Assembly: GCA_014859445.1 (NCBI GenBank)
Contig: JACUUC010000005.1
Span: forward strand, 79,573-143,572
Direction of reading: 5' to 3'
DNA length: 64,000 bases
DNA from: Bacterioplanes sp.
Lineage (GTDB): Bacteria; Pseudomonadota; Gammaproteobacteria; Pseudomonadales; Oceanobacteraceae
Shown: in pieces, positions 25,841 through 36,289 of the stretch
Numbering within the stretch: the first letter of the stretch is position 1
How the letters are laid out: the number at the start of each line of letters is the position of its first letter
Notes under the pieces: model-generated
What the model was told of the DNA's origin: nothing
The model's input: only the letters and a program-made list of their open reading frames with translations
Databases searched by the model: none
Made by a program: the position numbers and the translations under genes

Positions 25841-27215
25841 AATGGTGTGCTCACAATTGCAATCGTTGCTGAATGCCGATGTGTATGGTGACGAGCAAAG
25901 CGTGTCGTCGATTACTATTGATAGTCGACGTGTGCAGGTGGGTGATGCGTATGTTGCGTTGCACGGTACGCGCTTTGATGGTCATGAGTTTGTTGCTTCC
26001 GCGCATCAGGCAGGAGCGAGCATTGCACTCATTGCTCGCTCATCGTTACCTGCCGTAATCGCTCAATGGCCAGCGGGACGTCCTGCGAATCTGACCTTGC
26101 TGTGTGTGGATGATACGCTGTTGGCGTTGGGGCGCATTGCGGCATGGCAGCGTCAGCAATTCAGCGGGCCTGTGTTGGCGGTCACTGGAAGTGCGGGTAA
26201 AACCAGCGTTAAGCAGTTGCTGACACAAGTGTTAAGTACGGTCTATCACACGTGCATGACGCAGGGGAATTTAAACAATCACATTGGTGTCCCTTTAACC
26301 CTATTATCACTGCGCACGGAACATCAAGCGGCGGTGATTGAATTGGGCGCGAGTGGTTTGGGTGAAATTGCGTATACAGCCAATTTTGTGCAACCCGATG
26401 TGGGTATCATTACCAATGCTAGCCATGCGCATTTAGAAGGGTTCGGTAGTTTGGCCGGAATTGTACAAACCAAGGGTGAGTTGATCGACTTTGTCTCTCC
26501 TGCGGGGACCGTGGTTTTAAACGCGGATGATGCACACATCGCTGAATGGCAGCAGCGTGCGGGAAATAAGCGTGTGCTGTTGTTTGGGTTTTCTGAGCGG
26601 GCGGATGTGCGCGCCACGCAATTGCATTGCGATTTGAATGTCAGCCGTTTTCAACTGCATACCCCGCAAGGTCAGGCGTCGGTGGTGTTGCCGTTGTTGG
26701 GGGAGCATAACGTTCGTAATGCCTTGGCCGTTACGGCTGCGGCCTTGTCGGTTGGTATTTCACTGCCACAGATTGTCACAGGCTTGCAGCAGGCCGAAGC
26801 CTATCAAGGTCGCTTGCAGTGGTGTTTGGGCGTGGCAGGTCAGCGTATTTTGAACGATAGCTACAATGCCAATCCGGCCTCGGTGATGGCGGCCATCGAT
26901 GTGTTAAAGCATGCCCCCAGTCGCTGGTTGGTGTTGGGGGATATGGCGGAATTGGGTGACGACAGCATTCGTGCCCATATCCAAGTGGGTGAATACGCCA
27001 AACAGCAGGGCATTCAGCATTTGTTAGCCTGCGGCATGTCCAGTCAGCACACCGTGAATGCGTTCGGTGACGGTGGGCATTGGTTCGCACAGCAGCACGA
27101 GATGATTGAATACTTACAACAACAGACTCAAGCCGAAGACGTCATTTTGGTGAAAGGGTCACGCAGTGCGCGCATGGACAATGTGGTTCGCGCCCTGCAA
27201 GGACATGGGGAATAA
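25830..27215 (+). CDS. murF: UDP-MurNAc-tripeptide:D-Ala-D-Ala ligase
   Basis: 461 residues from ATG 25830 (MLHKMVC), inside the end of murE and spaced from GGAG at 25817. An ATG at 25842 is a possible alternative. P-loop [14 protein letters not shown] (about 118-131), the [11 protein letters not shown] motif and [18 protein letters not shown], typical of MurF. Completes the cytosolic pentapeptide precursor used by MraY next door. Confidence 0.96.
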   Translation: MLHKMVCSQLQSLLNADVYGDEQSVSSITIDSRRVQVGDAYVALHGTRFDGHEFVASAHQAGASIALIARSSLPAVIAQWPAGRPANLTLLCVDDTLLALGRIAAWQRQQFSGPVLAVTGSAGKTSVKQLLTQVLSTVYHTCMTQGNLNNHIGVPLTLLSLRTEHQAAVIELGASGLGEIAYTANFVQPDVGIITNASHAHLEGFGSLAGIVQTKGELIDFVSPAGTVVLNADDAHIAEWQQRAGNKRVLLFGFSERADVRATQLHCDLNVSRFQLHTPQGQASVVLPLLGEHNVRNALAVTAAALSVGISLPQIVTGLQQAEAYQGRLQWCLGVAGQRILNDSYNANPASVMAAIDVLKHAPSRWLVLGDMAELGDDSIRAHIQVGEYAKQQGIQHLLACGMSSQHTVNAFGDGGHWFAQQHEMIEYLQQQTQAEDVILVKGSRSARMDNVVRALQGHGE

Positions 27216-27216
27216 C

Positions 27217-28299
27217 ATGCTTCTTTGGTTAGGTAACTGGTTAGCTCAATACCACAGTGGTTTTGCGGTGGTGAATTATCTGACATTGCGTGCCATCTTG
27301 GCCGTGATTACAGCCTTGTTACTGTCTTTACTGTTTGGGCCGTGGTTGATTGCCAAGTTGCGGCAATATCAAATAGGTCAAGCCATTCGTGACGTTGGCC
27401 CGAAATCCCATTTGAGTAAAGCGGGCACTCCGACCATGGGCGGCGTATTGATTTTACTGGCCATTGCCATCAGTACGTTGTTATGGGGGAATTTGGAAAA
27501 TCGATACGTCTGGGTTGTGCTGTTGGTTACCTTGCTGTTCGGTGCCATTGGTTGGGTGGATGATTATCGTAAGGTTGTGGAGAAAAATTCACGCGGATTG
27601 CCAGGGCGTTGGAAGTACTTCTGGCAATCGGTGTTTGCCCTTGTTGCTGCCAGTTATCTGTTTTACAGCGCCCAGTTGCCAACAGAAACTCAATTGGTGG
27701 TGCCATTCTTTAAAGACGTGATGCCTCAACTGGGTTTGTTGTTTGTGGTCTTGGCTTACTTTGTCATTGTCGGTGCCAGTAATGCCGTCAATTTAACCGA
27801 TGGTTTGGATGGTTTGGCCATTATGCCGACGGTCATGGTCGGAGCGGCTTTGGGTGTTTGTGCCTATTTGGCCGGTAACGTCAACTTCGCCAACTATTTG
27901 CACATTCCTTATATCCCGGGTGCCGGTGAATTGGTGGTCTTTTGTGCGGCATTGGTCGGGGCTGGTATTGGCTTTTTATGGTTTAACACCTATCCGGCTC
28001 AGGTTTTCATGGGTGATGTCGGTTCATTGGCATTAGGCGCTGCGTTGGGTGTGGTGGCGGTGATCACGCGACAAGAAATCGTGCTGTTTATCATGGGTGG
28101 CATTTTTGTGGCAGAAACCGTATCGGTTATTTTGCAAGTCGGTTCGTTTAAGTTGACGGGTAAGCGTATTTTCCGCATGGCACCGTTACATCATCACTAT
28201 GAATTGAAAGGTTGGCCAGAACCACGCGTCATTGTGCGTTTTTGGATCATCACCATTATTTTGGTCTTGGTCGGTTTGGCGACCTTGAAAATTCGTTAA
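27217..28299 (+). CDS. mraY: Phospho-N-acetylmuramoyl-pentapeptide transferase MraY
   Basis: 360 residues from ATG 27217, the same length as the E. coli enzyme. Polytopic inner-membrane protein with about ten helices that makes lipid I from UDP-MurNAc-pentapeptide and undecaprenyl phosphate. Conserved [11 protein letters not shown], the aspartate pair in [22 protein letters not shown] and [15 protein letters not shown] are present. The frame is open 17 codons upstream inside murF and is rejected. Confidence 0.97.
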   Translation: MLLWLGNWLAQYHSGFAVVNYLTLRAILAVITALLLSLLFGPWLIAKLRQYQIGQAIRDVGPKSHLSKAGTPTMGGVLILLAIAISTLLWGNLENRYVWVVLLVTLLFGAIGWVDDYRKVVEKNSRGLPGRWKYFWQSVFALVAASYLFYSAQLPTETQLVVPFFKDVMPQLGLLFVVLAYFVIVGASNAVNLTDGLDGLAIMPTVMVGAALGVCAYLAGNVNFANYLHIPYIPGAGELVVFCAALVGAGIGFLWFNTYPAQVFMGDVGSLALGAALGVVAVITRQEIVLFIMGGIFVAETVSVILQVGSFKLTGKRIFRMAPLHHHYELKGWPEPRVIVRFWIITIILVLVGLATLKIR

Positions 28300-28312
28300 T
28301 ACGGCAGGTGTT

Positions 28313-29674
28313 ATGACACAAATACAGTACGCCAATAATAAACGCTTGATTATCGGGTTGGGAATGACCGGGTTATCGGCTGCGCGATACTGTATCCAAC
28401 AAGGTTGGCCGGTGGACTTGTGTGATACCCGTGCACAACTGCCTCAAGCGGATGAGATTCGCCGCGAGTTTCCTCACAGTCGTTTAACGCTAGGACCGTT
28501 GCTGGCTGACGATTTGAGACACTATCAACAGTTGATCGTCAGTCCTGGCGTGGCGTTGTCGGAGCCAGCCATTGTGCAGGCTATGGCGCACGGTGTTGAC
28601 GTGGTGGGTGATGTTCAATTATTCGCGGATGTGGTGACGGCACCGATCGTTGCGATTACGGGATCCAATGGCAAAAGTACGGTCACCACTCTTACCGCTG
28701 AGATATTGAAAAGTGCCGGTCTGAGAGTCGGTATGGGTGGCAATATCGGTATTCCTGTGTTGGATTTGTTGGCACAGGGAGAGATGGATGTGTACGTCTT
28801 GGAATTGTCCAGTTTTCAATTGGAAACCACGCCTCGCTTGTCGGCTCATAGCGCCACCATATTAAACATCAGCGCTGATCACTTGGATCGTTATGCGGAT
28901 ATGACGGACTATGTCCATGCCAAGCAAAGGATTTTTCAGGATTGTCAGCGTGTGGTGCTGAATCGAGATGATCCCGTTAGCTGGCCTTTGGATCTCTCTA
29001 TGTCCACTGTGGGTTTTACCACAGAGTCATCTCAGCAAGACTTTGCACTTGTCCAAACGGACGGTGTAGATGCCGTGACCCGCGATGGGCATATCGTGTT
29101 GCGCAGCGACGAACTGCGTATGAAAGGGCGGCATAATCTGGCAAATGTGATGGCTGCATTGGCGTTGGCTCAGCCATGGTTAACGGATTGGAAGGCGGCG
29201 GTGCACACCGTTAAAGTATTTGCGGGGTTGCCGCATCGTTGCCAATGGGTGGCTAGCGTTCAGGGGGTTGATTGTTATAACGATTCGAAAGGCACGAACG
29301 TGGGTTCGACCATGGCCGCTATTGCGGGTTTACACCCCAGTACTCGAGGCCGTATGTGGTTATTCCTCGGTGGCGTGGCAAAAGGACAAGATTTTTCGCA
29401 GCTGGGGGAGTTATGCGAACAATTGGGTATCCGTGTCTGTGTCTATGGGCAAGATCGTGCTGCGCTGACGGAGCAGCTGAGTCGTTCTGTGATTATGGCG
29501 GTGGTGAATACCCTGAGCGAGGCATTTGCTGTCGCAACCAACGCCGCTCGTGATGGCGATGTCTTGTTGTTCTCTCCGGCGTGTGCCAGTTTTGATCAAT
29601 TCGATCATTACGAAGCGCGAGGTGAATATTTTGTGTCATTGGTGACGGCTTGGCAGTCGGGGTGTCGCCCATGA
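28313..29674 (+). CDS. murD: UDP-MurNAc-L-Ala:D-Glu ligase MurD
   Basis: 453 residues. Adds D-Glu to UDP-MurNAc-L-Ala in the cytosol. N-terminal nucleotide-sugar-binding domain (GLGMTGLSAARYC), P-loop AITGSNGKSTVTTL (about 114-127), NISADHLDRY, and the C-terminal CYNDSKGTNVGST and LLFSPACASFDQF. AGG eight bases before the ATG. Its stop overlaps the ftsW start (ATGA). Confidence 0.97.
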   Translation: MTQIQYANNKRLIIGLGMTGLSAARYCIQQGWPVDLCDTRAQLPQADEIRREFPHSRLTLGPLLADDLRHYQQLIVSPGVALSEPAIVQAMAHGVDVVGDVQLFADVVTAPIVAITGSNGKSTVTTLTAEILKSAGLRVGMGGNIGIPVLDLLAQGEMDVYVLELSSFQLETTPRLSAHSATILNISADHLDRYADMTDYVHAKQRIFQDCQRVVLNRDDPVSWPLDLSMSTVGFTTESSQQDFALVQTDGVDAVTRDGHIVLRSDELRMKGRHNLANVMAALALAQPWLTDWKAAVHTVKVFAGLPHRCQWVASVQGVDCYNDSKGTNVGSTMAAIAGLHPSTRGRMWLFLGGVAKGQDFSQLGELCEQLGIRVCVYGQDRAALTEQLSRSVIMAVVNTLSEAFAVATNAARDGDVLLFSPACASFDQFDHYEARGEYFVSLVTAWQSGCRP

Positions 29675-30822
29675 TGCCAATGCTGGACTGGCGGTGGCCG
29701 CTACAACAACCGTTGTTTTTTCCCGTAATAGCCATGCTATTGCTGGGTTGGTTGATGGTGTCATCGGCATCCATTGGGGTGGCGCAACTGCATACGGGTA
29801 ACCCAGCGTATTACAGCATACGTCACGGTATTTACGTGCTGTTGAGTTTGATGGTTTTTATGGCGTTCACACAGATTCCGATGGCGTTGTGGCAGCGTTT
29901 TGATCGCTTGCTGTTGGGGCTTGGTTTCTTAGTGCTTATTCTGGTTTTGGTGCCGGGGATTGGTCATGAAGTCAATGGCAGTCGTCGCTGGTTGAATTTT
30001 GGTTTGTTTAATGTGCAAGCATCCGAAATTGCTAAGTTAACAGCGGTTTTTTTCTTAGCGGGTTATCTGGTGCGTCGACAGCATCAAGTTCGTCAGAGTT
30101 GGAAGGGTTTTTTACTGCCGTTTTTGTTTTTGGGATTGATGGTGTTTTTGTTGTTAGCTGAACCCGATTTTGGTGCTGTGGTGGTGTTGATGGGCGCCTC
30201 CTTGGTCATGATGTTTTTAGGCGGTGTCAAAGCTGGGCAGTTTTTTCTTGCTTCGTTCGGTGCTTTATTAGCCGGTTTTTTTGCCATTCAAGCAGAAAAC
30301 TATCGCGTAGAACGTTTGTTGGCATTTCGTGATCCTTGGGCGCCCGAGCATGTGTTTTCGTCGGGATACCAGCTCACGCAGTCGTTGATTGCGTTTGGTC
30401 GAGGTGATTGGTTTGGCGTGGGTTTGGGTGCCAGCGTGCAAAAACTGTTTTATTTACCTGAAGCCCATACCGATTTCGTTTTCGCGATCTGGGCGGAAGA
30501 AATGGGGTTGCTGGGCGCATTGTTGGCGCTGGCGTTGTTGGTGTTTGTTGTCGCTAAAATTGCCCAGGTCAGTTGGCGTGCGCAGCGTGTAGGTCAGCTC
30601 TATGGGGCGTATGTGGCCATTGGCATTGCGAGTTTACTCACCTTACAGATTGTCATTAACCTCGGTGTGAATGTGGGTCTATTACCAACCAAGGGTTTGA
30701 CACTGCCTTTTTATAGTTATGGCGGCAGTAGTTTGCTGATTTGCAGCGCCATGATGGCCATTGTGATGCGTATTCATTACGAAGCACAGTCACTTGCCGT
30801 GAAGGAGCAAACGAATGAATAA
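29671..30822 (+). CDS. ftsW: Septal peptidoglycan polymerase FtsW
   Basis: 383 residues from ATG 29671, which overlaps the murD stop. SEDS-family glycosyltransferase with about ten membrane helices that polymerises lipid II with FtsI. GSRRWLNFGLFNVQASEIAKL, AEPDFGAVVVLMG, the lipid-II pocket segment EAHTDFVFAIWAEEMG and the C-terminal GLTLPFYSYGGSSLL are all family hallmarks. An in-frame TTG 21 bases upstream is less likely. Confidence 0.96.
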   Translation: MMPMLDWRWPLQQPLFFPVIAMLLLGWLMVSSASIGVAQLHTGNPAYYSIRHGIYVLLSLMVFMAFTQIPMALWQRFDRLLLGLGFLVLILVLVPGIGHEVNGSRRWLNFGLFNVQASEIAKLTAVFFLAGYLVRRQHQVRQSWKGFLLPFLFLGLMVFLLLAEPDFGAVVVLMGASLVMMFLGGVKAGQFFLASFGALLAGFFAIQAENYRVERLLAFRDPWAPEHVFSSGYQLTQSLIAFGRGDWFGVGLGASVQKLFYLPEAHTDFVFAIWAEEMGLLGALLALALLVFVVAKIAQVSWRAQRVGQLYGAYVAIGIASLLTLQIVINLGVNVGLLPTKGLTLPFYSYGGSSLLICSAMMAIVMRIHYEAQSLAVKEQTNE

Positions 30823-31888
30823 AACGTTGTTGGTGATGGCTGGTGGTACCGGTGGTCATGTATTTCCTGCTTTGGCCGTTGCTAAAGAAATGGCAACACG
30901 AGGCTATCAAATTCATTGGTTGGGTACGGCAGCGGGAATTGAAACGCAATTGGTTAATGATTACCCATTGCATACCATTGATATTGCAGGCTTGCGTGGC
31001 AAGCGTCGTCTCGATTTGTTGACGGCACCTTATCGAATTGGTCGAGCGACGTTGCAGGCTAGGCACGTTATTCGTGAGATTCAGCCCGATTTGGTGTTTG
31101 GTTTGGGCGGCTACGCCACGGGGCCAGGGGGGGTTGCGGCGCGAATGGCCGGAGTCCCTCTTGTGATCCACGAGCAAAATGCGTATGCGGGTTTGACCAA
31201 CCGTTGGCTGAGTCGTATTGCCACATTGAGTTTGCAGGCTTTTCCAAATGCGTTACCTCATGCCCTGACCACGGGCAATCCGGTACGTGCTGAGATTGTG
31301 CGACACGCTGAGGATCCTCTGGCGCCGACGGTGGATGGCGAACGTCGTTTACGCGTGCTGGTGGTGGGCGGAAGCTTGGGCGCTGTGGCCTTAAACGAGC
31401 ATGTTTTAGCCGCGATGCAGCAAATGTTGCCAGAGCAGCGTCCTGAACTCTGGCATCAAGTGGGTGCTCGTAATATCGACGGTATGCAAGCTGCGTATGC
31501 CAATGCACAGGTTGATGCCCGAGTTTGTGCGTTTATTGATGATATGAATGAAGCCTACCGCTGGGCGGATTTAGTGGTGTGTCGTGCAGGAGCGTTAACG
31601 GTCGCGGAGATTGCGGCGGCAGCAAAAGCAGCGATTTTCATACCTTATCCGCACGCGGTGGATGACCATCAAACGGCGAATGCACGTTATTTGGTGGATG
31701 CCAATGCGGCAACGTTAATTCCACAGGCACAACTGCAAGCCGATGTGTTGGTGCAGTACTGGCGCCAATTTGATCAAGATCGTGCCTCTCTGTTACGGAT
31801 GGCTAACGCGGCCCAGATGCAGGCAAAAGTATCGGCAACGACGGATGTTGCGAATTATTTGGAGAGTTGTTTACGTGAGTCAAAATAA
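30815..31888 (+). CDS. murG: Lipid I N-acetylglucosaminyltransferase MurG
   Basis: 357 residues. Peripheral inner-membrane GT-B enzyme converting lipid I to lipid II. N-terminal glycine loop [16 protein letters not shown] (8-23), second G loop [12 protein letters not shown], and the donor-site block [16 protein letters not shown] with [14 protein letters not shown]. An AAGGAG site in the end of ftsW precedes the ATG; overlap with ftsW is 8 bases and with murC 14. Confidence 0.97.
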   Translation: MNKTLLVMAGGTGGHVFPALAVAKEMATRGYQIHWLGTAAGIETQLVNDYPLHTIDIAGLRGKRRLDLLTAPYRIGRATLQARHVIREIQPDLVFGLGGYATGPGGVAARMAGVPLVIHEQNAYAGLTNRWLSRIATLSLQAFPNALPHALTTGNPVRAEIVRHAEDPLAPTVDGERRLRVLVVGGSLGAVALNEHVLAAMQQMLPEQRPELWHQVGARNIDGMQAAYANAQVDARVCAFIDDMNEAYRWADLVVCRAGALTVAEIAAAAKAAIFIPYPHAVDDHQTANARYLVDANAATLIPQAQLQADVLVQYWRQFDQDRASLLRMANAAQMQAKVSATTDVANYLESCLRESK

Positions 31889-33329
31889 TAGCAATGGGCT
31901 ACCTTATCTCATTCCTGAAATGCGACGTGTGCGCCGTATTCACTTCGTTGGGATTGGCGGGGTTGGCATGTGCGGTATCGCCGAAGTGCTGTTGAATCAG
32001 GGCTACGAAATCAGTGGTTCAGACTTGCGTGTGAGCGTGGCAACGGATCGTTTGCAGCAATTGGGAGCCCAGATATGCATTGGTCATACGGCCGATAATC
32101 TTCACAATGTGGATGTGCTGGTGGTGTCTACCGCGATTGATGCCAGTAATCCGGAAATTCATCACGCCATCGAGCATCGCATTCCGATTGTACGACGCGC
32201 AGAGATGTTGGCCGAACTGATGCGGTTTCGTCATGGTATCGCCGTCGCAGGAACACACGGTAAAACCACTACCACCAGTTTGGTGACGTCCATTTTGGCT
32301 GAAGCGGAATTGGATCCCACGTTTGTGATTGGTGGCAAGTTAAATAGTGCTGGCGCAAATGCGCGGCTTGGGGCCAGTCGCTACTTGGTGGCCGAAGCCG
32401 ACGAAAGTGATGCCAGTTTTCTGCACTTGCAGCCGATGGTGTCGATCATCACCAACATTGATGCGGATCACATGTCCACTTACGGTGGTGATTTTGAAAA
32501 GTTAAAACACACGTTCATTGAGTTTGTGCATAACTTGCCATTTTATGGGTTAGCGGTGTTGTGTGTGGATGACGAACACGTCCGCGCCATTGTGCCGTCT
32601 TTGTCGCGCCAATACGTGACTTATGGGTTTAACGATGACGCCGATTATCAAGCTCAACACGTTGAGCAACAGGGCTTATTCACGCAATTTACGGTTCGTC
32701 GTCCACACGATAAACCCTCGTTAACCATTCGTATGCGCATGCCGGGTCGGCATAATGTACTCAATGCCCTTGCGGCCATTGCGGTTGCTGACGATGAAGG
32801 CGTGAGCGATGTTGCTATCCAGCGTGCGTTAGAGAAGTTTGCCGGAGTGGGTCGTCGCTTTCAGGTTTGTGGTGAATTTCCTGTGGCCGATGGCGATGTG
32901 ATGTTGGTGGATGATTATGGTCATCACCCACGTGAGTTAGAAGTTACCTTGGAGGCCATCCGTCAGGGTTTCCCTGAGCGTCGTTTAGTGATGGTGTTTC
33001 AGCCTCATCGTTACACGCGGACTCGTGATTTGTATGAAGATTTTGTTCGGGTGCTGGCCTCGGCCGATGCCTTGATTTTGATGGATGTGTATCCGGCTGG
33101 TGAAAAGCCCATTGCTGGGGCGGATGGGCGTTCATTGTGTGGCAGTATTCGTCAGCGAGGCGGTGTAGACCCGATCTTTTTAGCAAGAGATGAATCGTTG
33201 AAGCAGCCCTTATTATCGTTGCTGCGTCCAGGTGATTTGCTTTTAACGCAAGGTGCGGGAGATATTGGCGCGCTGGCCGTGCAATTGACGGAGCAGCTTC
33301 CGGTTTGGTTGGCGGAGGGACGCGCATGA
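31875..33329 (+). CDS. murC: UDP-MurNAc:L-alanine ligase MurC
   Basis: 484 residues from GTG 31875 ([19 protein letters not shown]), spaced nine bases from GGAGAG; a longer frame from 31743 is murG read in another phase. Adds L-Ala to UDP-MurNAc. Rossmann motif [18 protein letters not shown]-loop [26 protein letters not shown] and [14 protein letters not shown]. Unusual only in its GTG start. Overlaps ddlB by ATGA. Confidence 0.96.
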   Translation: MSQNNSNGLPYLIPEMRRVRRIHFVGIGGVGMCGIAEVLLNQGYEISGSDLRVSVATDRLQQLGAQICIGHTADNLHNVDVLVVSTAIDASNPEIHHAIEHRIPIVRRAEMLAELMRFRHGIAVAGTHGKTTTTSLVTSILAEAELDPTFVIGGKLNSAGANARLGASRYLVAEADESDASFLHLQPMVSIITNIDADHMSTYGGDFEKLKHTFIEFVHNLPFYGLAVLCVDDEHVRAIVPSLSRQYVTYGFNDDADYQAQHVEQQGLFTQFTVRRPHDKPSLTIRMRMPGRHNVLNALAAIAVADDEGVSDVAIQRALEKFAGVGRRFQVCGEFPVADGDVMLVDDYGHHPRELEVTLEAIRQGFPERRLVMVFQPHRYTRTRDLYEDFVRVLASADALILMDVYPAGEKPIAGADGRSLCGSIRQRGGVDPIFLARDESLKQPLLSLLRPGDLLLTQGAGDIGALAVQLTEQLPVWLAEGRA

Positions 33330-34246
33330 GTGCATTGGGCAAGGTAGCGGTATTGATGGGGGGCACATCGGCTGAGCGAGCGGTGTCATTGCGCAGCGGA
33401 GCTGCGGTTTTAGCGGCGTTGCTGGCGGAAGGTGTTGACGCCTTTGCCATTGATATTCAAGGTCACGCTATCCATCAATTATTGGATGTGGAGTTTGACG
33501 TGGCATTCATTGCGCTCCATGGGCGTGGCGGTGAAGATGGCACCATTCAAGGTGTGCTGGAATGGCTGGATAAGCCCTACACAGGTAGTGGTGTTATGGC
33601 GTCGGCAATTGCCATGGATAAATGGCGTACGAAACTTATTTGGCAGGCCTCTGGGTTGCCTACACCGCCTGCGTATTTGTTACACGCTGCCACGGAATGG
33701 GAGCAAACCATTCGAGATCTCGGTTTTAACGCCATCGTTAAACCCGCCCGGGAAGGGTCCAGTATTGGCATGCGTCGAGTTGGTGATGCGGCTGAATTGC
33801 ACAGTAGTTTTGAGCATGCGGTGCAATACGATGCGCTCGTGTTGGCTGAGCGCTGGGTGCAAGGACGAGAGTTCACGGTTGCCATTTTAGATGGACAAGC
33901 ACTGCCTGCCATTCAGTTAAAAACCACGCACGCGTTTTACGATTACGATGCCAAATATCAGGCAAATGATACGCAATACTTATTGCCCTGTGGGCTGGGC
34001 TTAGAGGAAGAACGACAGCTGCAGAAAATGGCGTTAATGGCGTTTCAGGTGCTGGGCTGTCAAGGCTGGGGGCGCATTGACGTGATGCAAGATGAGCAGG
34101 GAGCGTTTTGGTTGCTAGAGGCGAACACCAGTCCTGGTATGACAGATCATAGTTTAGTGCCGATGGCGGCAGCGGCGGCAGGGTTGAGTTTTGGCCAATT
34201 AGTCACGCGTTTATTGCATACGGCTAAGGAGCGCGTGGGTGGTTAA
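33326..34246 (+). CDS. ddlB: D-alanine--D-alanine ligase
   Basis: 306 residues from ATG 33326, exactly the length of E. coli DdlB. ATP-grasp enzyme making the D-Ala-D-Ala dipeptide used by Mur[42 protein letters not shown], the metal-binding RIDVM and [17 protein letters not shown] are present. Coupled to murC (ATGA) and overlapping ftsQ by eight bases. Confidence 0.97.
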   Translation: MSALGKVAVLMGGTSAERAVSLRSGAAVLAALLAEGVDAFAIDIQGHAIHQLLDVEFDVAFIALHGRGGEDGTIQGVLEWLDKPYTGSGVMASAIAMDKWRTKLIWQASGLPTPPAYLLHAATEWEQTIRDLGFNAIVKPAREGSSIGMRRVGDAAELHSSFEHAVQYDALVLAERWVQGREFTVAILDGQALPAIQLKTTHAFYDYDAKYQANDTQYLLPCGLGLEEERQLQKMALMAFQVLGCQGWGRIDVMQDEQGAFWLLEANTSPGMTDHSLVPMAAAAAGLSFGQLVTRLLHTAKERVGG

Positions 34247-35015
34247 GGCGGCCAGTAAAAAAGCGCCGACACGGGGAGCGACGCCGCTGCCGCAAAAGTC
34301 ATCACGTCAGTGGCAATTACGGTTGCCGAAAATGGCTTGGCAGTGGTTGGTATACCCGATCGTTGTCTTGCTGTTATTGGTGGCAGGGCAGGCGAGTTAC
34401 AAGCGCTGGCCAATCCAAGAAGTAGAGATTCAGGGGCGTTTGCTGATTTGGCAGCCAGAGCAAATTGCCGAACCGCTCATTTGGGTGAAAGAAGAGCATT
34501 TTTTCACGGTAGATTTAGCGCGTATTCAGCAGCAAGTCAGTGACATGCCACTGATTGCGCATGTTCAGGTGCGCAAGCGTTGGCCGGGGCGTATTGAGTT
34601 GCGGGTGTTTGAAGATGTGCCGATGGCGCGGTGGGGGGATAATGCATTAGTCACTGTGAGTGAAAACATCAGTGCAATACCCGTCGGTTATGATGCCAGT
34701 TCGCTGGCGGTTATTGATGCCAATGAAGATCACCTTGAGCTGGCACTGCGCAGCTTTCGGCATATTCAGCAGACGTTAGTTCATCCTGATGTGACGGTGC
34801 AGGTAGTCAGTTTGCAGGTAGGGGATACGGGTTCTATACGAGTGCATTTGGACAACGATTGGCAGGTTGAATTTGGTCGCCAGTACTTTGAAGAGCGTGT
34901 GCGGCGATTGGATTTTTTGTTACAGCGATTGCCACAGGACGATGTGGCAACCATTGATTTACGTTATGGCAAGGGTGCGGCGGTTGCGTGGCACCCCTCT
35001 AGGGAGAACGGATAA
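34239..35015 (+). CDS. ftsQ: Cell division protein FtsQ
   Basis: 258 residues from GTG 34239 with AAGGAG spaced eight bases upstream. A short basic cytoplasmic N-terminus, one membrane helix (about 36-54, VYPIVVLLLLVAGQAS), then a periplasmic POTRA domain (IQEVEIQGRL to KRWPGRIELRVFEDVPMARW) and the beta domain ending in DLRYGKGAAVAW. Recruits FtsB/FtsL to the septum. The stop overlaps the ftsA start (TAATG). Confidence 0.95.
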   Translation: MVKAASKKAPTRGATPLPQKSSRQWQLRLPKMAWQWLVYPIVVLLLLVAGQASYKRWPIQEVEIQGRLLIWQPEQIAEPLIWVKEEHFFTVDLARIQQQVSDMPLIAHVQVRKRWPGRIELRVFEDVPMARWGDNALVTVSENISAIPVGYDASSLAVIDANEDHLELALRSFRHIQQTLVHPDVTVQVVSLQVGDTGSIRVHLDNDWQVEFGRQYFEERVRRLDFLLQRLPQDDVATIDLRYGKGAAVAWHPSRENG

Positions 35016-36250
35016 TGAATCCAGTATCACACGGTAATATGATTGTTGGCCTCGATATTGGTACTTCCAAAATTGTTGCTATTGTCGGTGAAGTGGCGGC
35101 GAACGGTAATATTGAAATTGTTGGTCTCGGCAGTAGCCCAAGTCGTGGTATGAAGAAAGGCGTCGTGGTCAACATTGATTCCACGGTACAGTCGATCAAA
35201 CGCGCCATTGAAGAAGCCGAATTAATGGCCGGCGTTCGCATCCATTCTGTGTATGCGGGCATTGCCGGAAGTCATATTCAGTCATTGAATTCGAATGGTG
35301 TGGTCGCTGTTCGCGATCGTGAAGTGACGAGCGCGGATATTGATCGCGTGATTGAAGCGGCACAAGCCGTTGCTATTCCTCAGGATCAGCGCATTATCCA
35401 CGTTCTTCCGCAAGAATACGTGGTGGATAATCAAGAAGGCATTAAAGAACCGATTGGTATGTCAGGCGTACGTCTAGAAGCCAAAGTTCATCTAGTAACG
35501 GGTTCTATGAATGCGGCACAAAATATCGAACGGTGTATTCAAAAGTGTGATTTGGTGGCGGATGCGATTATATTAGAGCAGCTCGCCTCTAGTTTGGCCG
35601 TACTTACGGATGACGAACGGGAATTGGGTGTGTGTGTTGTGGATATTGGTGGTGGTACGACCGATATCGCTATTTTTACCGAAGGGGCAATACGACATAC
35701 TGCGGTAATCCCTATTGCTGGTGATCAAGTTACCAATGATATTGCCATGGCCGTCAGAACACCGACTCAGCATGCAGAAAAAATTAAAATTAAATATGCT
35801 TGCGCATTAACTCAGCTGGCGAAAGCCGATGACATGATTAAAGTCCCCGATGTGGGAGATCGACCAGCGCGAGATTTATCGCGACAAGCATTGGCCGAAG
35901 TGGTTGAGCCACGTTATGACGAGTTATTTACCCTAATTCAAGCGGAATTACGGCGCAGCGGCTATGAAGACTTGGTGGCTGCCGGCATTGTTTTAACCGG
36001 TGGAACGGCAAAAATGGAGGGTGTGGTTGAATTGGCGGAAGAAATTTTTCATATGCCAGTGCGTTTAGCAAAACCGCAAGGTGTTTCAGGGTTAACGGAT
36101 GTTATTCAAAATCCTATTTATTCGACCGCTGTTGGCTTATTAATCTATGCAGCAAAACAGCATGGATTGCAAATAGCGAAAAGTCAGCCGGAAAGTCCTA
36201 AAAAATCAGCACTTTCCGGTATAAAACAATGGATAAAAGATAACTTTTAA
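35015..36250 (+). CDS. ftsA: Cell division protein FtsA
   Basis: 411 residues. Actin-like ATPase tethering FtsZ to the membrane. VGLDIGTSKIVAIVGE (phosphate 1), the 1C subdomain around PQEYVVDNQEG, VVDIGGGTTDIAIF (phosphate 2), IVLTGGTAKMEGV (adenosine loop), and a C-terminal amphipathic helix (GIKQWIKDNF) that binds membrane. The last 80 bases are visibly AT-richer than the rest of the gene. Confidence 0.97.
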   Translation: MNPVSHGNMIVGLDIGTSKIVAIVGEVAANGNIEIVGLGSSPSRGMKKGVVVNIDSTVQSIKRAIEEAELMAGVRIHSVYAGIAGSHIQSLNSNGVVAVRDREVTSADIDRVIEAAQAVAIPQDQRIIHVLPQEYVVDNQEGIKEPIGMSGVRLEAKVHLVTGSMNAAQNIERCIQKCDLVADAIILEQLASSLAVLTDDERELGVCVVDIGGGTTDIAIFTEGAIRHTAVIPIAGDQVTNDIAMAVRTPTQHAEKIKIKYACALTQLAKADDMIKVPDVGDRPARDLSRQALAEVVEPRYDELFTLIQAELRRSGYEDLVAAGIVLTGGTAKMEGVVELAEEIFHMPVRLAKPQGVSGLTDVIQNPIYSTAVGLLIYAAKQHGLQIAKSQPESPKKSALSGIKQWIKDNF

Positions 36251-36289
36251 GATTAAATATTAGACGCTCGCGGCGAAGGAGATAAAGCG

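Noticed and set aside
27166..27216. Longer N-terminus for MraY
   Set aside because: Adds 17 residues read from the end of murF; the ATG at 27217 gives the exact usual length of 360.
31743..31874. Longer N-terminus for MurC
   Set aside because: These 44 codons are murG in another phase and have no MurC similarity.
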